A DNA stretch of 36,736 bases from Ruegeria atlantica (GTDB taxonomy: Bacteria; Pseudomonadota; Alphaproteobacteria; Rhodobacterales; Rhodobacteraceae), in NCBI GenBank assembly GCA_013032095.1, contig WQBJ01000036.1, positions 1 to 36,736 of the forward strand, written 5' to 3'. Made by a program: the position numbers and the translations under genes. This document shows, piece after piece, positions 1 through 8,289 of this stretch. The notes beneath the pieces are model-generated. The model searched no databases. It saw only the letters and a program-made list of their open reading frames with translations, and was not told the DNA's origin. Every line of letters begins with the position of its first letter. The stretch's first letter is position 1.

Positions 1-172
1 CCGTCCATTCTTCCGTTTACAACCACTTCAACCAGGAAAGATCGCTAGCCAGCAAGGATACCTTCAAGCTGACACGCACCGCCGCTCTCGCCGAGTGGCG
101 CGAACTTGGCGGGGCATAAAGGACTGCTCTACTGGCCTAACTGAGACTGGTTCGAATTTGTCTGTCAGCACC
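1..172 (+). mobile_element. IS6-family element, right end only (cut by window edge)
   Basis: This is the last part of an IS6-family insertion sequence: the transposase C-terminus, a short untranslated tail, and a terminal repeat ending in the bases CTGTCAGCACC. It aligns without any gap to 27104-27275 of the complete copy further right; I counted 18 mismatches over 172 positions by hand. It is therefore a related but distinct isoform, not a recent duplicate. Orientation is the same as the other two copies in the window. The left end lies outside the window, so completeness cannot be judged. Confidence 0.85.
3..119 (+). CDS. IS6-family transposase, C-terminal 38 residues (partial)
   Basis: This is the 3' end of a transposase reading frame open from the window edge to a TAA stop. 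The residues include the family tail SVYNHFNQERSL followed by TAALAEWRELG, shared with the intact transposase at 26515-27222 and the remnant at 14205-14636. The catalytic DDE residues would lie upstream of the window. Whether the complete gene is functional cannot be seen. Confidence 0.8.
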   Translation, partial: VHSSVYNHFNQERSLASKDTFKLTRTAALAEWRELGGA

Positions 173-459
173 GGCGGAGGCATTTCGCTGGACTGAAATC
201 AAACGAATTTCTGTTTTGCAGTTGCTGCGACGCAGCTGAGTCGCTTGAGATCAAAGTCCGCAATGAGCCGGGAATGCGGGGCAGGGGCCTATGCTGCGTC
301 AGCTCCGAGATCTGCAAAGAGCCCTTACCAGTCATCCATTGGCTATCTGTTTACTGCGGACGCAGTCGGCAGGTCGCAGCCCGAAGCAGACCTTCGTCAA
401 AAAGGTCCGCAAATTCCCAGATGCGGACGAAGCAGAGCTTCGTCGGCCCAGCCTGAAGG
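173..459. other. Intergenic stretch, no gene recognised
   Basis: This is the sequence between the IS right end and the stop of the acetyltransferase gene. Open frames exist on the plus strand but their products are low-complexity, resemble no family I know, and lack a convincing ribosome site. The arms GTCCGC (405-410) and GCGGAC (423-428) form an inverted repeat; a similar pair occurs upstream of the cyclase gene at 6938-6952. I see no terminator with a clear U-tract. Confidence 0.5.
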
Positions 460-984
460 TCAGCTATGCTCGGACTTCGCAGCAACGTTGGTGCGCTGGA
501 CTGGATCATGGAGACGCTTCTCCATCAGGAAATTCGTTAATGTAATGCCAGCCCTTTCGATTTGCTGCTCCTGAACAAGCTCCCAACCCTGCTGCTCAAA
601 AAGTCCTCGGACGAGATAGCTCGCTTGCGAATGAAGGCGCGTCATGTTGGCGGCATGTGCCAACGCCTCAATCCGAGCATAAAGATTTCCACCGATACCC
701 TGTCGTTGGTGCTCAGGTGCGACGAAAGCAAGATCTATGTAGCCGTCTCTGTCGAGCGTCATGAAGCCAACGGGCAGACCCGCTTTGCGCGCGACTACGG
801 TTTTCTGAGCAGCCAGGCGCGATGCCCAGTTTGGCCCGGACGGCGTCTTCGACACCCAAGCCTGTCGCTGCTCTACGTTATAGAATTCGGTCGCTCCTTT
901 GCGCACGGCATCGAAGAATATAACACCAAGCTGATCCGCTTCTAATGCTTCGAAGTCACCAATTTCTATTGATGAGCCCTGCAT
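460..984 (-). CDS. GNAT-family N-acetyltransferase (YafP-like)
   Basis: A cytoplasmic acetyl-CoA-dependent acetyltransferase of the GNAT fold; its acceptor is unknown. The acetyl-CoA-binding motif A is clear (DLAFVAPEHQRQGIGG, with the Q/R-x-x-G-x-G pyrophosphate loop), followed by the helix YARIEALA. The N-terminal part (FFDAVRKGATEFYNVEQRQAW) resembles the YafP/YafP-like subgroup. An upstream TTG at 1032 and an ATG at 1005 are in frame, but the ATG at 984 has a GAGGA-type ribosome site 9 bases upstream and gives the usual family N-terminus, so I chose it (174 residues). It lies downstream of the FAD oxidoreductase on the same strand after 340 bases, so it is probably transcribed separately. 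The product beyond 'GNAT' is inference. Confidence 0.85.
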   Translation of the reverse strand: MQGSSIEIGDFEALEADQLGVIFFDAVRKGATEFYNVEQRQAWVSKTPSGPNWASRLAAQKTVVARKAGLPVGFMTLDRDGYIDLAFVAPEHQRQGIGGNLYARIEALAHAANMTRLHSQASYLVRGLFEQQGWELVQEQQIERAGITLTNFLMEKRLHDPVQRTNVAAKSEHS

Positions 985-1324
985 TTCTGTGATCCTCGAT
1001 AGCATTTCAATGAGTGCGGTCGAATCCAACAATCGCGAAAGCTGACCTTCGTACGTAACGCAGCACTGTGCAAGTTTGGGCTCTTTCGACCAATTGGTGA
1101 CGTCGCAGAGAATGGCCGCATCGAGCCCAAAGCGGACACATACGCATATTGATTTTCTTGGCCGTATCTACGGAAACCACAACCCATTGGGTGCAAGATC
1201 ACCAGCGCGATCGTCGCTTGGATGCTCCACTTCGCCTGAAAACTAGCCAACGAGAAACGCGGCGTGACGCCAAGGCAAAACAATCAACATCAATCTGGAT
1301 CAATTTATGCAGTTCTGGATTTCA
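985..1324. other. Intergenic stretch between acetyltransferase and FAD oxidoreductase
   Basis: About 340 bases with no supported gene. A minus-strand frame of 105 codons crosses it and overlaps the acetyltransferase start, but its product is not family-like and it has no ribosome site. It presumably contains the acetyltransferase promoter and the end of the oxidoreductase transcript. No clear hairpin terminator was seen. Confidence 0.45.
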
Positions 1325-2740
1325 TCACGCAGGCAAGATATTGTGGTTTACCCTGAACAAGTTGGTTGGGTCGTATGTGCCCTTGATCCTAGAAAGCTTC
1401 TCACCGTTGTCACCATATGCACCTGCCATGTGGTCCGCTTCGTCTTCGGGCATAAAGTTGACATACGCACTTCCGGTCGCGTGCGGTTGCATCTGGTCGT
1501 AAAGATCTCGCGCCCAAGCAATACATTCGGCATCCTTGCTGGGATCCTCCCAACGCGTGTGAACATTCATGATGAAGTGAGCAGATCTTTGGGGATAAGC
1601 GGTTGAACCAGCCTCGACGCGCGCCATTTCTCCGCCCACATGGGCAATAAAAACTTCACACGCCGGGTCAGGAAGGCTGGAAATTGCTTCCAAGAGTCCA
1701 GAGATTGCATCCGAAGAAAGTGCATCGAAATCATGGCTTTTCCAGTAATTCCTGGCGCCTGGCGTCAACAAAGGATCAAAAGCGGCCTGCCAGTCTACGA
1801 ACTTGTGGGGAGATATCACATCGGAGATTGGTTCACCTAGCGCGCGTAGTACCGCCACAGCTTTTTCACCTTCTGCCATCGGCCCGCTATAGCAGGCTGC
1901 AAAGATCAGCACCTCTCGCCCATGCCACTCAGCTGGCAGGAACGGTAGAGGGGGCGCTTTTCGCATCACGCTCCAGACGGTCAGCTCATCCGGGGAATTG
2001 TCAGCAATCGTAGCAAATTCAGCGAGGAGCTCTGGCGCATTTTCTATCGGATGAACAATGAGGCCAGACAGGACATCGGGTCCTAGCTCATGCAGTTGGA
2101 ATTCAAATGAGGTTACGACACCGAAGTTTCCACCCCCGCCGCGGATAGCCCAGAAAAGTTCCGGGTGGCTTGTAGGGGATGCGGTTACAATGGCTCCGTT
2201 CGCCGTCACGACTTCCGCTGAGAGCAGGTTGTCGATCGTCATGCCAAATTTCCGGGTGGTCCACCCAAAGCCGCCGCCAAGGGTAAGGCCTGCGATGCCC
2301 GTGGTCGAGTTGATGCCAACGGGAACGGTAAGTCCATGTGCCTGGGTTTCACGATCCACATCTCCTAGCAGTGCTCCCGGTGCAACCCGAGCAGTCTTGT
2401 TGACAGGGTCTACGTGAACCGACCGCATCTGGGACAGATCGAGCATGACTGTTTCATCTGCGACGGCGTGCCCTGCAATCTGATGCCCACCTGACCGAAC
2501 TGACATAACGAGGCCGGTGTCTCGTACGAAATTCACTGCCTTCTGCACATCGCTTGCCCCCAGAGCGCGGATCACGAAACCTGGGTAACGTTCGAACATG
2601 CTGTTCCACGTTGTTCTTGCGTCTTCGTATTCCGGGGTGCTTTTCTGGTAGACCCCGCCGCGAAGTGATGCATCAAGAGCGTCCAAAGTGTCTTGATTCA
2701 CAATAGCTGTACTTCCGTCGAGTGTTTTCAGGTCAAACAT
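1325..2740 (-). CDS. FAD-binding oxidoreductase, berberine-bridge-enzyme-like (PCMH fold)
   Basis: This 471-residue flavoprotein belongs to the FAD_binding_4 plus BBE family, whose members oxidise alcohols, carbohydrates or alkaloids with O2 as acceptor. The PCMH FAD domain covers roughly residues 50-220: RSGGHQIAGH contains H86, at the position of the 8-alpha-histidyl FAD link, and LTLGGGFGW is the glycine-rich FAD loop. The C-terminus (YDPTNLFRVNHNI) is the typical BBE motif. Bicovalent members have a Cys in the motif before TGIAGL; here that place is N144, so FAD is probably held by histidine alone. The ATG has a GGGAGG site 7 bases upstream. No signal peptide is visible, so it is probably cytoplasmic. 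It may be the last gene of a cyclase-DUF4242-oxidoreductase operon, after a gap of 118 bases. Substrate unknown. Confidence 0.88.
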   Translation of the reverse strand: MFDLKTLDGSTAIVNQDTLDALDASLRGGVYQKSTPEYEDARTTWNSMFERYPGFVIRALGASDVQKAVNFVRDTGLVMSVRSGGHQIAGHAVADETVMLDLSQMRSVHVDPVNKTARVAPGALLGDVDRETQAHGLTVPVGINSTTGIAGLTLGGGFGWTTRKFGMTIDNLLSAEVVTANGAIVTASPTSHPELFWAIRGGGGNFGVVTSFEFQLHELGPDVLSGLIVHPIENAPELLAEFATIADNSPDELTVWSVMRKAPPLPFLPAEWHGREVLIFAACYSGPMAEGEKAVAVLRALGEPISDVISPHKFVDWQAAFDPLLTPGARNYWKSHDFDALSSDAISGLLEAISSLPDPACEVFIAHVGGEMARVEAGSTAYPQRSAHFIMNVHTRWEDPSKDAECIAWARDLYDQMQPHATGSAYVNFMPEDEADHMAGAYGDNGEKLSRIKGTYDPTNLFRVNHNILPA

Positions 2741-2858
2741 GCGTAGGCCTCCCAGTAGTCAGGTCAGGCTTCTTGCAGGGCTGCCTCAGCTAATTGCTAT
2801 TTCCGTCGCTTTGTCTTGCGAAGTCGTTTCATTGAGTTGAGTAAAAAATGGCTGCTGG

Positions 2859-3116
2859 TCAGGCGAATATTGCCGGATCAATCCGATCCACGGGCGTTAT
2901 GACGTCGGCAGGAATATTCAGGCGCTCAGCCGCCTTTCTGAGGCTCTCCTCATCAGGGGCTTCGTACAAGCAGTATGTTTTGCGCTTATCTGCACTGAGA
3001 AACGAAAAAATCCACTCGACGCCGACTTCGTCATTGATTTCTTTGATGTGAATTTTGTCATCATCGCTGACGTTTAGCTGCTCGGCAAAGTTTCTTTCAA
3101 TTATGTACCTAGGCAT
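2859..3116 (-). CDS. DUF4242 family small protein
   Basis: An 85-residue protein beginning MPRYIIERNF, with a central GVEWIFSFLSADKRKTYCLYEAP and an ending with NIPADVITPVDRI. This is the pattern of the DUF4242 family, small ferredoxin-like proteins that typically report on or bind small ligands; the function is not established. An in-frame TTG at 3137 would add seven residues, but the ATG at 3116 has a GGGGGA ribosome site at good distance and gives the family's standard start. It starts 26 bases after the stop of the large cyclase gene, so the two are very likely cotranscribed. It could be an accessory or effector protein of the cyclase system; that is inference. Confidence 0.78.
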   Translation of the reverse strand: MPRYIIERNFAEQLNVSDDDKIHIKEINDEVGVEWIFSFLSADKRKTYCLYEAPDEESLRKAAERLNIPADVITPVDRIDPAIFA

Positions 3117-3142
3117 AAAGTCCCCCAAAACATTCAAGCACC

Positions 3143-6100
3143 TTAACTCGCTATTCCTTCGAGCTTTGACCTGAGGGAAACCATACCCAATTTCTGCGAA
3201 ATTGCCAACGCTTCCCCTTCCAGTTGAAACGCCTGTTCCACATCATTCGGGCGTCCCCGTCGCCTCAATGCGGATGCATAAGCCGCTTTGCTGTGCGCAA
3301 TCCAAGGCGGGCATTTCATGCGCGTGTCAATTTCAATAGCTTTTTGGAACATCATCTCAGTGGCATGCCAGTCTTTTAACACCGTGCCCAGACTGCCGAG
3401 GCGTCGCGCAGCCGCACCTGTGCATACTGTCGTTGCCCCTGCGGTGATCGTCAGCTCTTCGTACGGAGCCAGTATTTCATAGAGTTTCTTGGCATGTTCC
3501 TGATGCTCAACGGCGACACATATGTCTGCCAAATAAGATAATGTCGTTGAATACATGGCGTCGAGTGGGAGATCGAAGCCATTGTCGGCCATTTCATTCA
3601 GTATACGTTCAGCAGGTTCCTTATACCCGAGCTCGGCCGCGATAAGGCCAAATCCTGGTTTCCACGAAATGTCTTCGGGACTGTCCGTCATCAATTTCTT
3701 GATCACAGACGCGACCTCGTGCAGTCGGTTTTGCTCGCGGCGGATCGTGAACATCTGAACTCCAAAGACGCCCTCAACATGTTCCCCGTGGGTCTGTCGA
3801 CCAATCTTCACCGCCTCGGTGGCGTGTTTCTCGGCTTTCTCAAAATCGCCGTCCATAATTGCAACCATGGCGCGTGCGTGTTTCTGAACCCAATAGAGTT
3901 GCAGATGATTGTCCTTTTCCGAAATCTCGGTAAGCAAACCCAGAGAATGGTCCATCAACTCACGGTCGGCCATCTCGGCGCCTACAAACAAGCTCAGAGT
4001 TCGGTCCCGCCCTTGATCGATACTACCAAGATGCTCGGCCACACCATGCATGGCCTCCAGATTTTCGCGCCAATGGTGGGCTTCTCTTCCCTTACGCGCA
4101 ACGAATGGGGCCCCAAAATGCATCATCATTACCGAGAACTGAGATTTATAGTCTCCCAGTTTTGCGGCCAGCTCCATGGACTGCTGGCCGAAACGCGCAC
4201 CTTCGGAGAACTGACCGACGAACATGTGGGCACGCGCGAGTTGGCTCATCAATCTGCAACGACGGACTTCATCATCATCGGGCAAATCTTTCAGTGCATT
4301 GTCGCAGAGATCGATTGCTTCATTGTGCCTTTCGCTGGACATCATGCATGAGTCGGCGAAATGATTGGCCGCGTCAGCGGCCAATTCCACATCGTGCACT
4401 GCTCGGGCCGCGTTGGAGGCGTCTTTCAGAACTGCTATCCCTTCAGGCAATTGGCCGAGGCTGTCATGGCTGCGGCCAACAAGGATCTTGCCTTTGATCA
4501 ATTCTGTTTTGGAGTCTGAGCCAAGTTTTTCTGCAGCTTGTAGAGTTTCTCTGGCGTTCGTCATCGCTTCCTGGCTGGCAGATCGCGCCAACGCCATTTC
4601 TGTCGCAGTTCGCCATTTTTCGAACGCGGCCCTCCAATCCTCAGCTTCTGATAGGTGGCGGGCTACCAGTTCGGGGCGACGCGCGATCTCGGCGGACCTT
4701 GTCTGTATCAACGCACGCGCCACATCTGCGTGTTGTTGTTTTCGAGTCGAGCTCAGCATGGACTGATAGGCGGTATCGCGGATAAGGGCATGACGGAATA
4801 CAAAGTGCCCGCGATTGTGACCGCTTTCGAAGATCAAGCCCGTTCGAGACAGCTCTTCGAGACATTTGTTGATATCGGATTCTTCAAGGCCCTTTGCGGC
4901 ACATAATATGCTCGGCTCAAACTCCCGGCCAATAACCGATCCAGTAAGGGCGACCTGTTTTGCCTCTGGTGAAACTGCGTCGAGCCGCGCCATCAATGCG
5001 CCTTTCAATGACGATGGTATGTGGCCTTGCCCCTGCTCGCCGGATTCGACAATGGCTCGGGTCACTTCTTCCACGAATAGTGGAACACCATCGGTTTTTT
5101 CAATTATTGTAGAGATCAGAGCTTCGTCCGGTCTCTTGCCTGTAATGTTTTCGACAAGGTTTGAGACATGCGCAGAATCAAATCGGCGCAAAACTAGAGA
5201 CTGTACATGTGTGTCCCCATCATCACGGGCCAATTCCCACCCGGGTCTGTGGGTTATCAAGATCATCAGAGGAAGATCGGTGCATATCGACTTAAACCGC
5301 TCCAATAATGCTTGTGTGGAAGGATCGATCCAATGAGCATCTTCTACGCAAAGAACAACCGGGCGCACACTTGCCCGCACCTGCACTGTGTGGATCAATG
5401 TTTGGATTGTCGTGTCGCGCTGCTCCTGCGGTGACATCTCGAGCACCTTTTGGGCAAGCACACTACGAGGTGCGACCAACGCTGCAAAGAAAGGTAGAAC
5501 TTGTTCCCAGTCCAACCCTGGCCGTCCTTCAAGCATTTTTCTGACATGCTCAAGGATCAGATTGTCATCAAAGTCCGGTTCAACACCCGCATCCTGAGAT
5601 ATTCGTTGGGCTACCGGATGAAATGGGCTGCTGCTGAGATAGGGGGAACAGTTCAGCCTTATGACATCGGCTTGGTCGTTTTCGGTGATTTCTGCAAGGA
5701 ATTCCTCTGTAAGCCGCGACTTTCCAATTCCGGCCTCACCGGAGAGCAGAACAACGTCTCCGTGGTCATTCTGAGCACGTTGCCATGATTGCAGTAGGAT
5801 ACCCTTTTCGTAGTCCCGGCCAACCATGACGCTGTCGACATCGTCTCGATGTGAGGCGCGAAACCGGCTTTCCGCAGTGCGTTCCAACACCACTTTCTGC
5901 AGACTACGTGGTTCAGCAAACCCCTTTAGCTCTGCCTGCCCAAGAGATTTAAACTCGAATATCCGATGCAAAGTTGTCTCGGTTTCCTCAACTGACAAAA
6001 CGACTGAGTTTGGCTCTGCATGTTCTTGAAGCCGTGCTGCAAGGTTGACGACCGGACCAGTCATGGCCCCCTCCTCATATGTGTTTTCGCCAATGGTATC

Positions 6101-6742
6101 ACCGACCACAACATCACCGCTCGCAACTCCCAGTCTGACTGACAAGGGCTCTCCGTCAGGCGTTTTGAGTTCCTTGACACGGTGAACAGCCTCAAGACTG
6201 GCTTTTACCGCCCGAATCGCGTGATCTTCGTAAGCCCGCGGCCATCCGAAAAACACGAGAAGACCATCGCCTAAGTACTTTGCAACGTAGCCACCATATC
6301 GGCTTACGGCTCCTGCAACGGCATCTTGATAGTTCTGTAGCAAGTCCCGCATGTCTTCGGGATCAAAGCGATTGGTAAGTTCAGTCGAACCTACAAGATC
6401 GGCAAACAAAACAGTTACATGACGCCTCTCTGCAGTAGGCGGTTCAACATGCTTTTGTTTGCGCAGATCATCACTTTGTGAATTGTCTGAGGTGGGCGCT
6501 TGTTCGCCTTCGGGCGTTTGTTCACGAACTGGTTGTGACGGAGAAGTTGCGTGCTGTTGGTCGACTAGCTCGTGAATTGCGGCGAGCATGATTTTGCGAT
6601 GACCAAGGCTTACTCCGAGCTCTTTTAAGTCGTCGCCAGATAGTAGCGGCAGAACACGCGCATCGATATCGTTTTCCGCAAAAACATCTGCGTACTGACT
6701 CAGGTCGAGATCGTTTAACCATTTGTCTATTCCAGCCGACAT
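3143..6742 (-). CDS. SAM domain / class III adenylate-guanylate cyclase / AAA ATPase / TPR protein
   Basis: A 1199-residue cytoplasmic signalling protein. Residues 5-60 form a SAM (sterile alpha motif) domain (WLNDLDLSQYADVF, LPLLSGDDLKELGV). Residues 105-285 are a class III nucleotide cyclase domain with both metal-binding aspartates in place, D115 in LFADLVGST and D159 in KYLGDG. Residues 305-600 form a large AAA/STAND-type ATPase with Walker A GEAGIGKS (K341) and Walker B VVLCVEDAHW (about 462-471). The rest, about 640-1190, is helical TPR-like repeat sequence. This architecture is common in rhizobia and roseobacters; the signal sensed is unknown. The core motifs look intact, so cyclase activity is expected, with the ATPase-TPR part as a likely regulatory module. 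The ATG has no strong ribosome site. The gene is followed at once by the DUF4242 gene. Confidence 0.9.
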   Translation of the reverse strand: MSAGIDKWLNDLDLSQYADVFAENDIDARVLPLLSGDDLKELGVSLGHRKIMLAAIHELVDQQHATSPSQPVREQTPEGEQAPTSDNSQSDDLRKQKHVEPPTAERRHVTVLFADLVGSTELTNRFDPEDMRDLLQNYQDAVAGAVSRYGGYVAKYLGDGLLVFFGWPRAYEDHAIRAVKASLEAVHRVKELKTPDGEPLSVRLGVASGDVVVGDTIGENTYEEGAMTGPVVNLAARLQEHAEPNSVVLSVEETETTLHRIFEFKSLGQAELKGFAEPRSLQKVVLERTAESRFRASHRDDVDSVMVGRDYEKGILLQSWQRAQNDHGDVVLLSGEAGIGKSRLTEEFLAEITENDQADVIRLNCSPYLSSSPFHPVAQRISQDAGVEPDFDDNLILEHVRKMLEGRPGLDWEQVLPFFAALVAPRSVLAQKVLEMSPQEQRDTTIQTLIHTVQVRASVRPVVLCVEDAHWIDPSTQALLERFKSICTDLPLMILITHRPGWELARDDGDTHVQSLVLRRFDSAHVSNLVENITGKRPDEALISTIIEKTDGVPLFVEEVTRAIVESGEQGQGHIPSSLKGALMARLDAVSPEAKQVALTGSVIGREFEPSILCAAKGLEESDINKCLEELSRTGLIFESGHNRGHFVFRHALIRDTAYQSMLSSTRKQQHADVARALIQTRSAEIARRPELVARHLSEAEDWRAAFEKWRTATEMALARSASQEAMTNARETLQAAEKLGSDSKTELIKGKILVGRSHDSLGQLPEGIAVLKDASNAARAVHDVELAADAANHFADSCMMSSERHNEAIDLCDNALKDLPDDDEVRRCRLMSQLARAHMFVGQFSEGARFGQQSMELAAKLGDYKSQFSVMMMHFGAPFVARKGREAHHWRENLEAMHGVAEHLGSIDQGRDRTLSLFVGAEMADRELMDHSLGLLTEISEKDNHLQLYWVQKHARAMVAIMDGDFEKAEKHATEAVKIGRQTHGEHVEGVFGVQMFTIRREQNRLHEVASVIKKLMTDSPEDISWKPGFGLIAAELGYKEPAERILNEMADNGFDLPLDAMYSTTLSYLADICVAVEHQEHAKKLYEILAPYEELTITAGATTVCTGAAARRLGSLGTVLKDWHATEMMFQKAIEIDTRMKCPPWIAHSKAAYASALRRRGRPNDVEQAFQLEGEALAISQKLGMVSLRSKLEGIAS

Positions 6743-7193
6743 CTTTGGATCATGCTGAGATACGCGGCACTAATCAAGAATACGCTTTAAAAATGAACTG
6801 ACTATTCAATGAATGGCGTCTGCTTTCATTTATCTACGGGTCACTCTACAATTCCGGCTTTTGCCACCGCGTTCTAAATTTACGCGACTGGCTGATTGGC
6901 TGCACGCGTTTGATGTTTTGCCTTTAAAGGCGACTTTGTCCGCATTGCGGACGTTCGCTGCAACTTGCTTGAATTTCTACTTAGCGGATAAAGCGGGCGC
7001 TAGAGTGCCCTGGGATTGGGAACTAAATCATCGATGCTCAATTGCAAAACTACTCGGCTTTTCGCCGTTCTTGGCTGTTAATGCGAGATCGATCTCGGGG
7101 GCTATTCCAAATGCTCAAGAATTGGTTTCAAGCTATGAAGATCAAAAATGTACGGCTTGCTGGCAGCGAACATTGGCGTTTGCCGCCCTACAA
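6743..7193. other. Intergenic stretch upstream of the cyclase gene
   Basis: About 450 bases between the cyclase start and the LysR stop, both genes being on the minus strand. A 138-codon plus-strand frame (6813-7229) runs through it and into the 3' end of the LysR gene, but its product has no recognisable domain and it has no ribosome site, so I do not call it. A short perfect inverted repeat GTCCGC-ATT-GCGGAC lies at 6938-6952. The cyclase promoter should be here; I cannot point to its hexamers with confidence. Confidence 0.45.
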
Positions 7194-8108
7194 TCAGTGA
7201 TGGGGTTTGCCTACCTTGAACGGGGCTAGGCTCTCTTGGAACTGCTCGATGAACTCTAGCGTCACCAGTGACGGTTGCTTCAAAATCGGACGCACAAGGG
7301 AAAGCGTATGTGACAAGAGCGGTTTGAACGGTCGGTAGCTCAATCCGTTGTCTGCATATTGGACAGCGTCCAACTCGCTGACCACGGAAATCCCAACACC
7401 TTTTACAGCCAATTCACAAGCCGCCGTGAACTGCCTGACTTCGATGTGGGAATTGAGTTTGACGTTTGCGCTTTGAAACGCTTTTGAAAGCTGTCCAAAA
7501 AAATCGCTGTCGCGCCGTGTGTGAATAATTTTGGCATTTGCAAGATCCGTTGGTGTCACCTCGGAGAGTTTCTCCAATTCATGTCCGGTAGGAAACACGC
7601 AAACTGTACGGACATCGATGTCTCTGCTTTCGACGGCCGGATGCCCGTTAAAGTTATCTGTGATTCCGAAGTCATATTGCTCACCGATCATCCACTCGAG
7701 AATGCGTTCCGGTCTGTCAGGTTCGATCGTCATCGTTACGCCTGGCCGATCTTGTAAAAACTTGGCGATGACGTTGGGAAGGTGACTGGTGGCGAACCCG
7801 GGCAAACATGCGATGCGAATGTGTCCCGCTTTGCGTTTGGTTATGTCCTGACTGACATCCGAGATTTGCTTCATCAATTCCAAAACGCGCTCTACGCTGG
7901 GTTGCAGATAGCGTACCTCCTGCGAAGGCACTAACCGACCTTCACGGCGATCAAAAAGTTGAAAGCCAAGCGATTTTTCCAGATCAGAAAGCAGTCGGCT
8001 GACCGCAGGCTGGCTTATCCCAAGATCCGTAGCTGCAGCAGTGACCGACCCGTTTGTGGAAACTGCCATGAGCGCTTCCAATTGGCGGATCCTCAAAGTT
8101 TGACTCAT
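7194..8108 (-). CDS. LysR-family transcriptional regulator, divergent from ugp operon
   Basis: A 304-residue DNA-binding regulator. The N-terminal winged helix-turn-helix is clear (LRIRQLEALMAVS, then TAAATDLGISQPAVSRLLSDLE, then LGFQLFDRREGRL), followed by a periplasmic-binding-like effector domain (HIRIACLPGFATSHLP onward, with AVKGVGISVVSEL near the end). The longest frame starts with a GTG at 8141, and an ATG lies at 8135, but only the ATG at 8108 has a Shine-Dalgarno-like AGG at suitable distance and gives a normal LysR N-terminus. It is transcribed away from ugpB, the classical arrangement in which a LysR protein controls the neighbouring operon and itself. The direct target and inducer are inferences, since ugp is controlled by PhoB in enterobacteria. 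Confidence 0.9.
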   Translation of the reverse strand: MSQTLRIRQLEALMAVSTNGSVTAAATDLGISQPAVSRLLSDLEKSLGFQLFDRREGRLVPSQEVRYLQPSVERVLELMKQISDVSQDITKRKAGHIRIACLPGFATSHLPNVIAKFLQDRPGVTMTIEPDRPERILEWMIGEQYDFGITDNFNGHPAVESRDIDVRTVCVFPTGHELEKLSEVTPTDLANAKIIHTRRDSDFFGQLSKAFQSANVKLNSHIEVRQFTAACELAVKGVGISVVSELDAVQYADNGLSYRPFKPLLSHTLSLVRPILKQPSLVTLEFIEQFQESLAPFKVGKPHH

Positions 8109-8145
8109 ACTTTGAACCTGGTTCGTTGCTTGCATAGTCACATTT

Positions 8146-8160
8146 ATAATGTAATGTTAT
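8146..8160. promoter_or_regulatory. Candidate LysR box (T-N11-A) in the lysR-ugpB intergenic region
   Basis: The 15-base sequence ATAATGTAATGTTAT has symmetric ends ATAA and TTAT and contains the T-N11-A spacing typical of LysR-type operators. It lies just upstream of the LysR start codons and 130 bases before ugpB, so autoregulation plus control of ugp is plausible. The region is AT-rich, so chance symmetry is possible. Confidence 0.4.
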
Positions 8161-8200
8161 GTTTTTATCAAAAATTAAATGCTTGAATTATAAAATTGTA

Positions 8201-8210
8201 ACGTTAACGT
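8201..8210. promoter_or_regulatory. Perfect palindrome ACGTTAACGT upstream of ugpB
   Basis: A perfect 10-base palindrome 80 bases before the ugpB start, downstream of the AT-rich stretch TTGAATTATAAA that could contain promoter hexamers. It may be a regulator site. I see no convincing direct repeat of the enterobacterial Pho box type in this interval. Confidence 0.3.
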
Positions 8211-8289
8211 CGTGAAATCGTCATGTCTGCCGATTACGCGTTGCGGTCGGTATTCAACGAAGCATCGAACCTGATGCATGGGAGGAATC

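Noticed and set aside
245..574. 109-codon plus-strand open frame near the left end
   Set aside because: Low-complexity product, overlaps the well-supported acetyltransferase gene, no family resemblance.
966..1283. 105-codon minus-strand frame upstream of the acetyltransferase
   Set aside because: Overlaps the acetyltransferase start in another frame, no ribosome site, not protein-like.
3719..4351. 210-codon plus-strand frame inside the cyclase gene
   Set aside because: Antisense shadow of the TPR region of an intact gene; no independent support.
6813..7229. 138-codon plus-strand open frame between cyclase and LysR genes
   Set aside because: Product has no recognisable domain, no ribosome site precedes it, and its end overlaps the LysR gene on the other strand; more likely chance.
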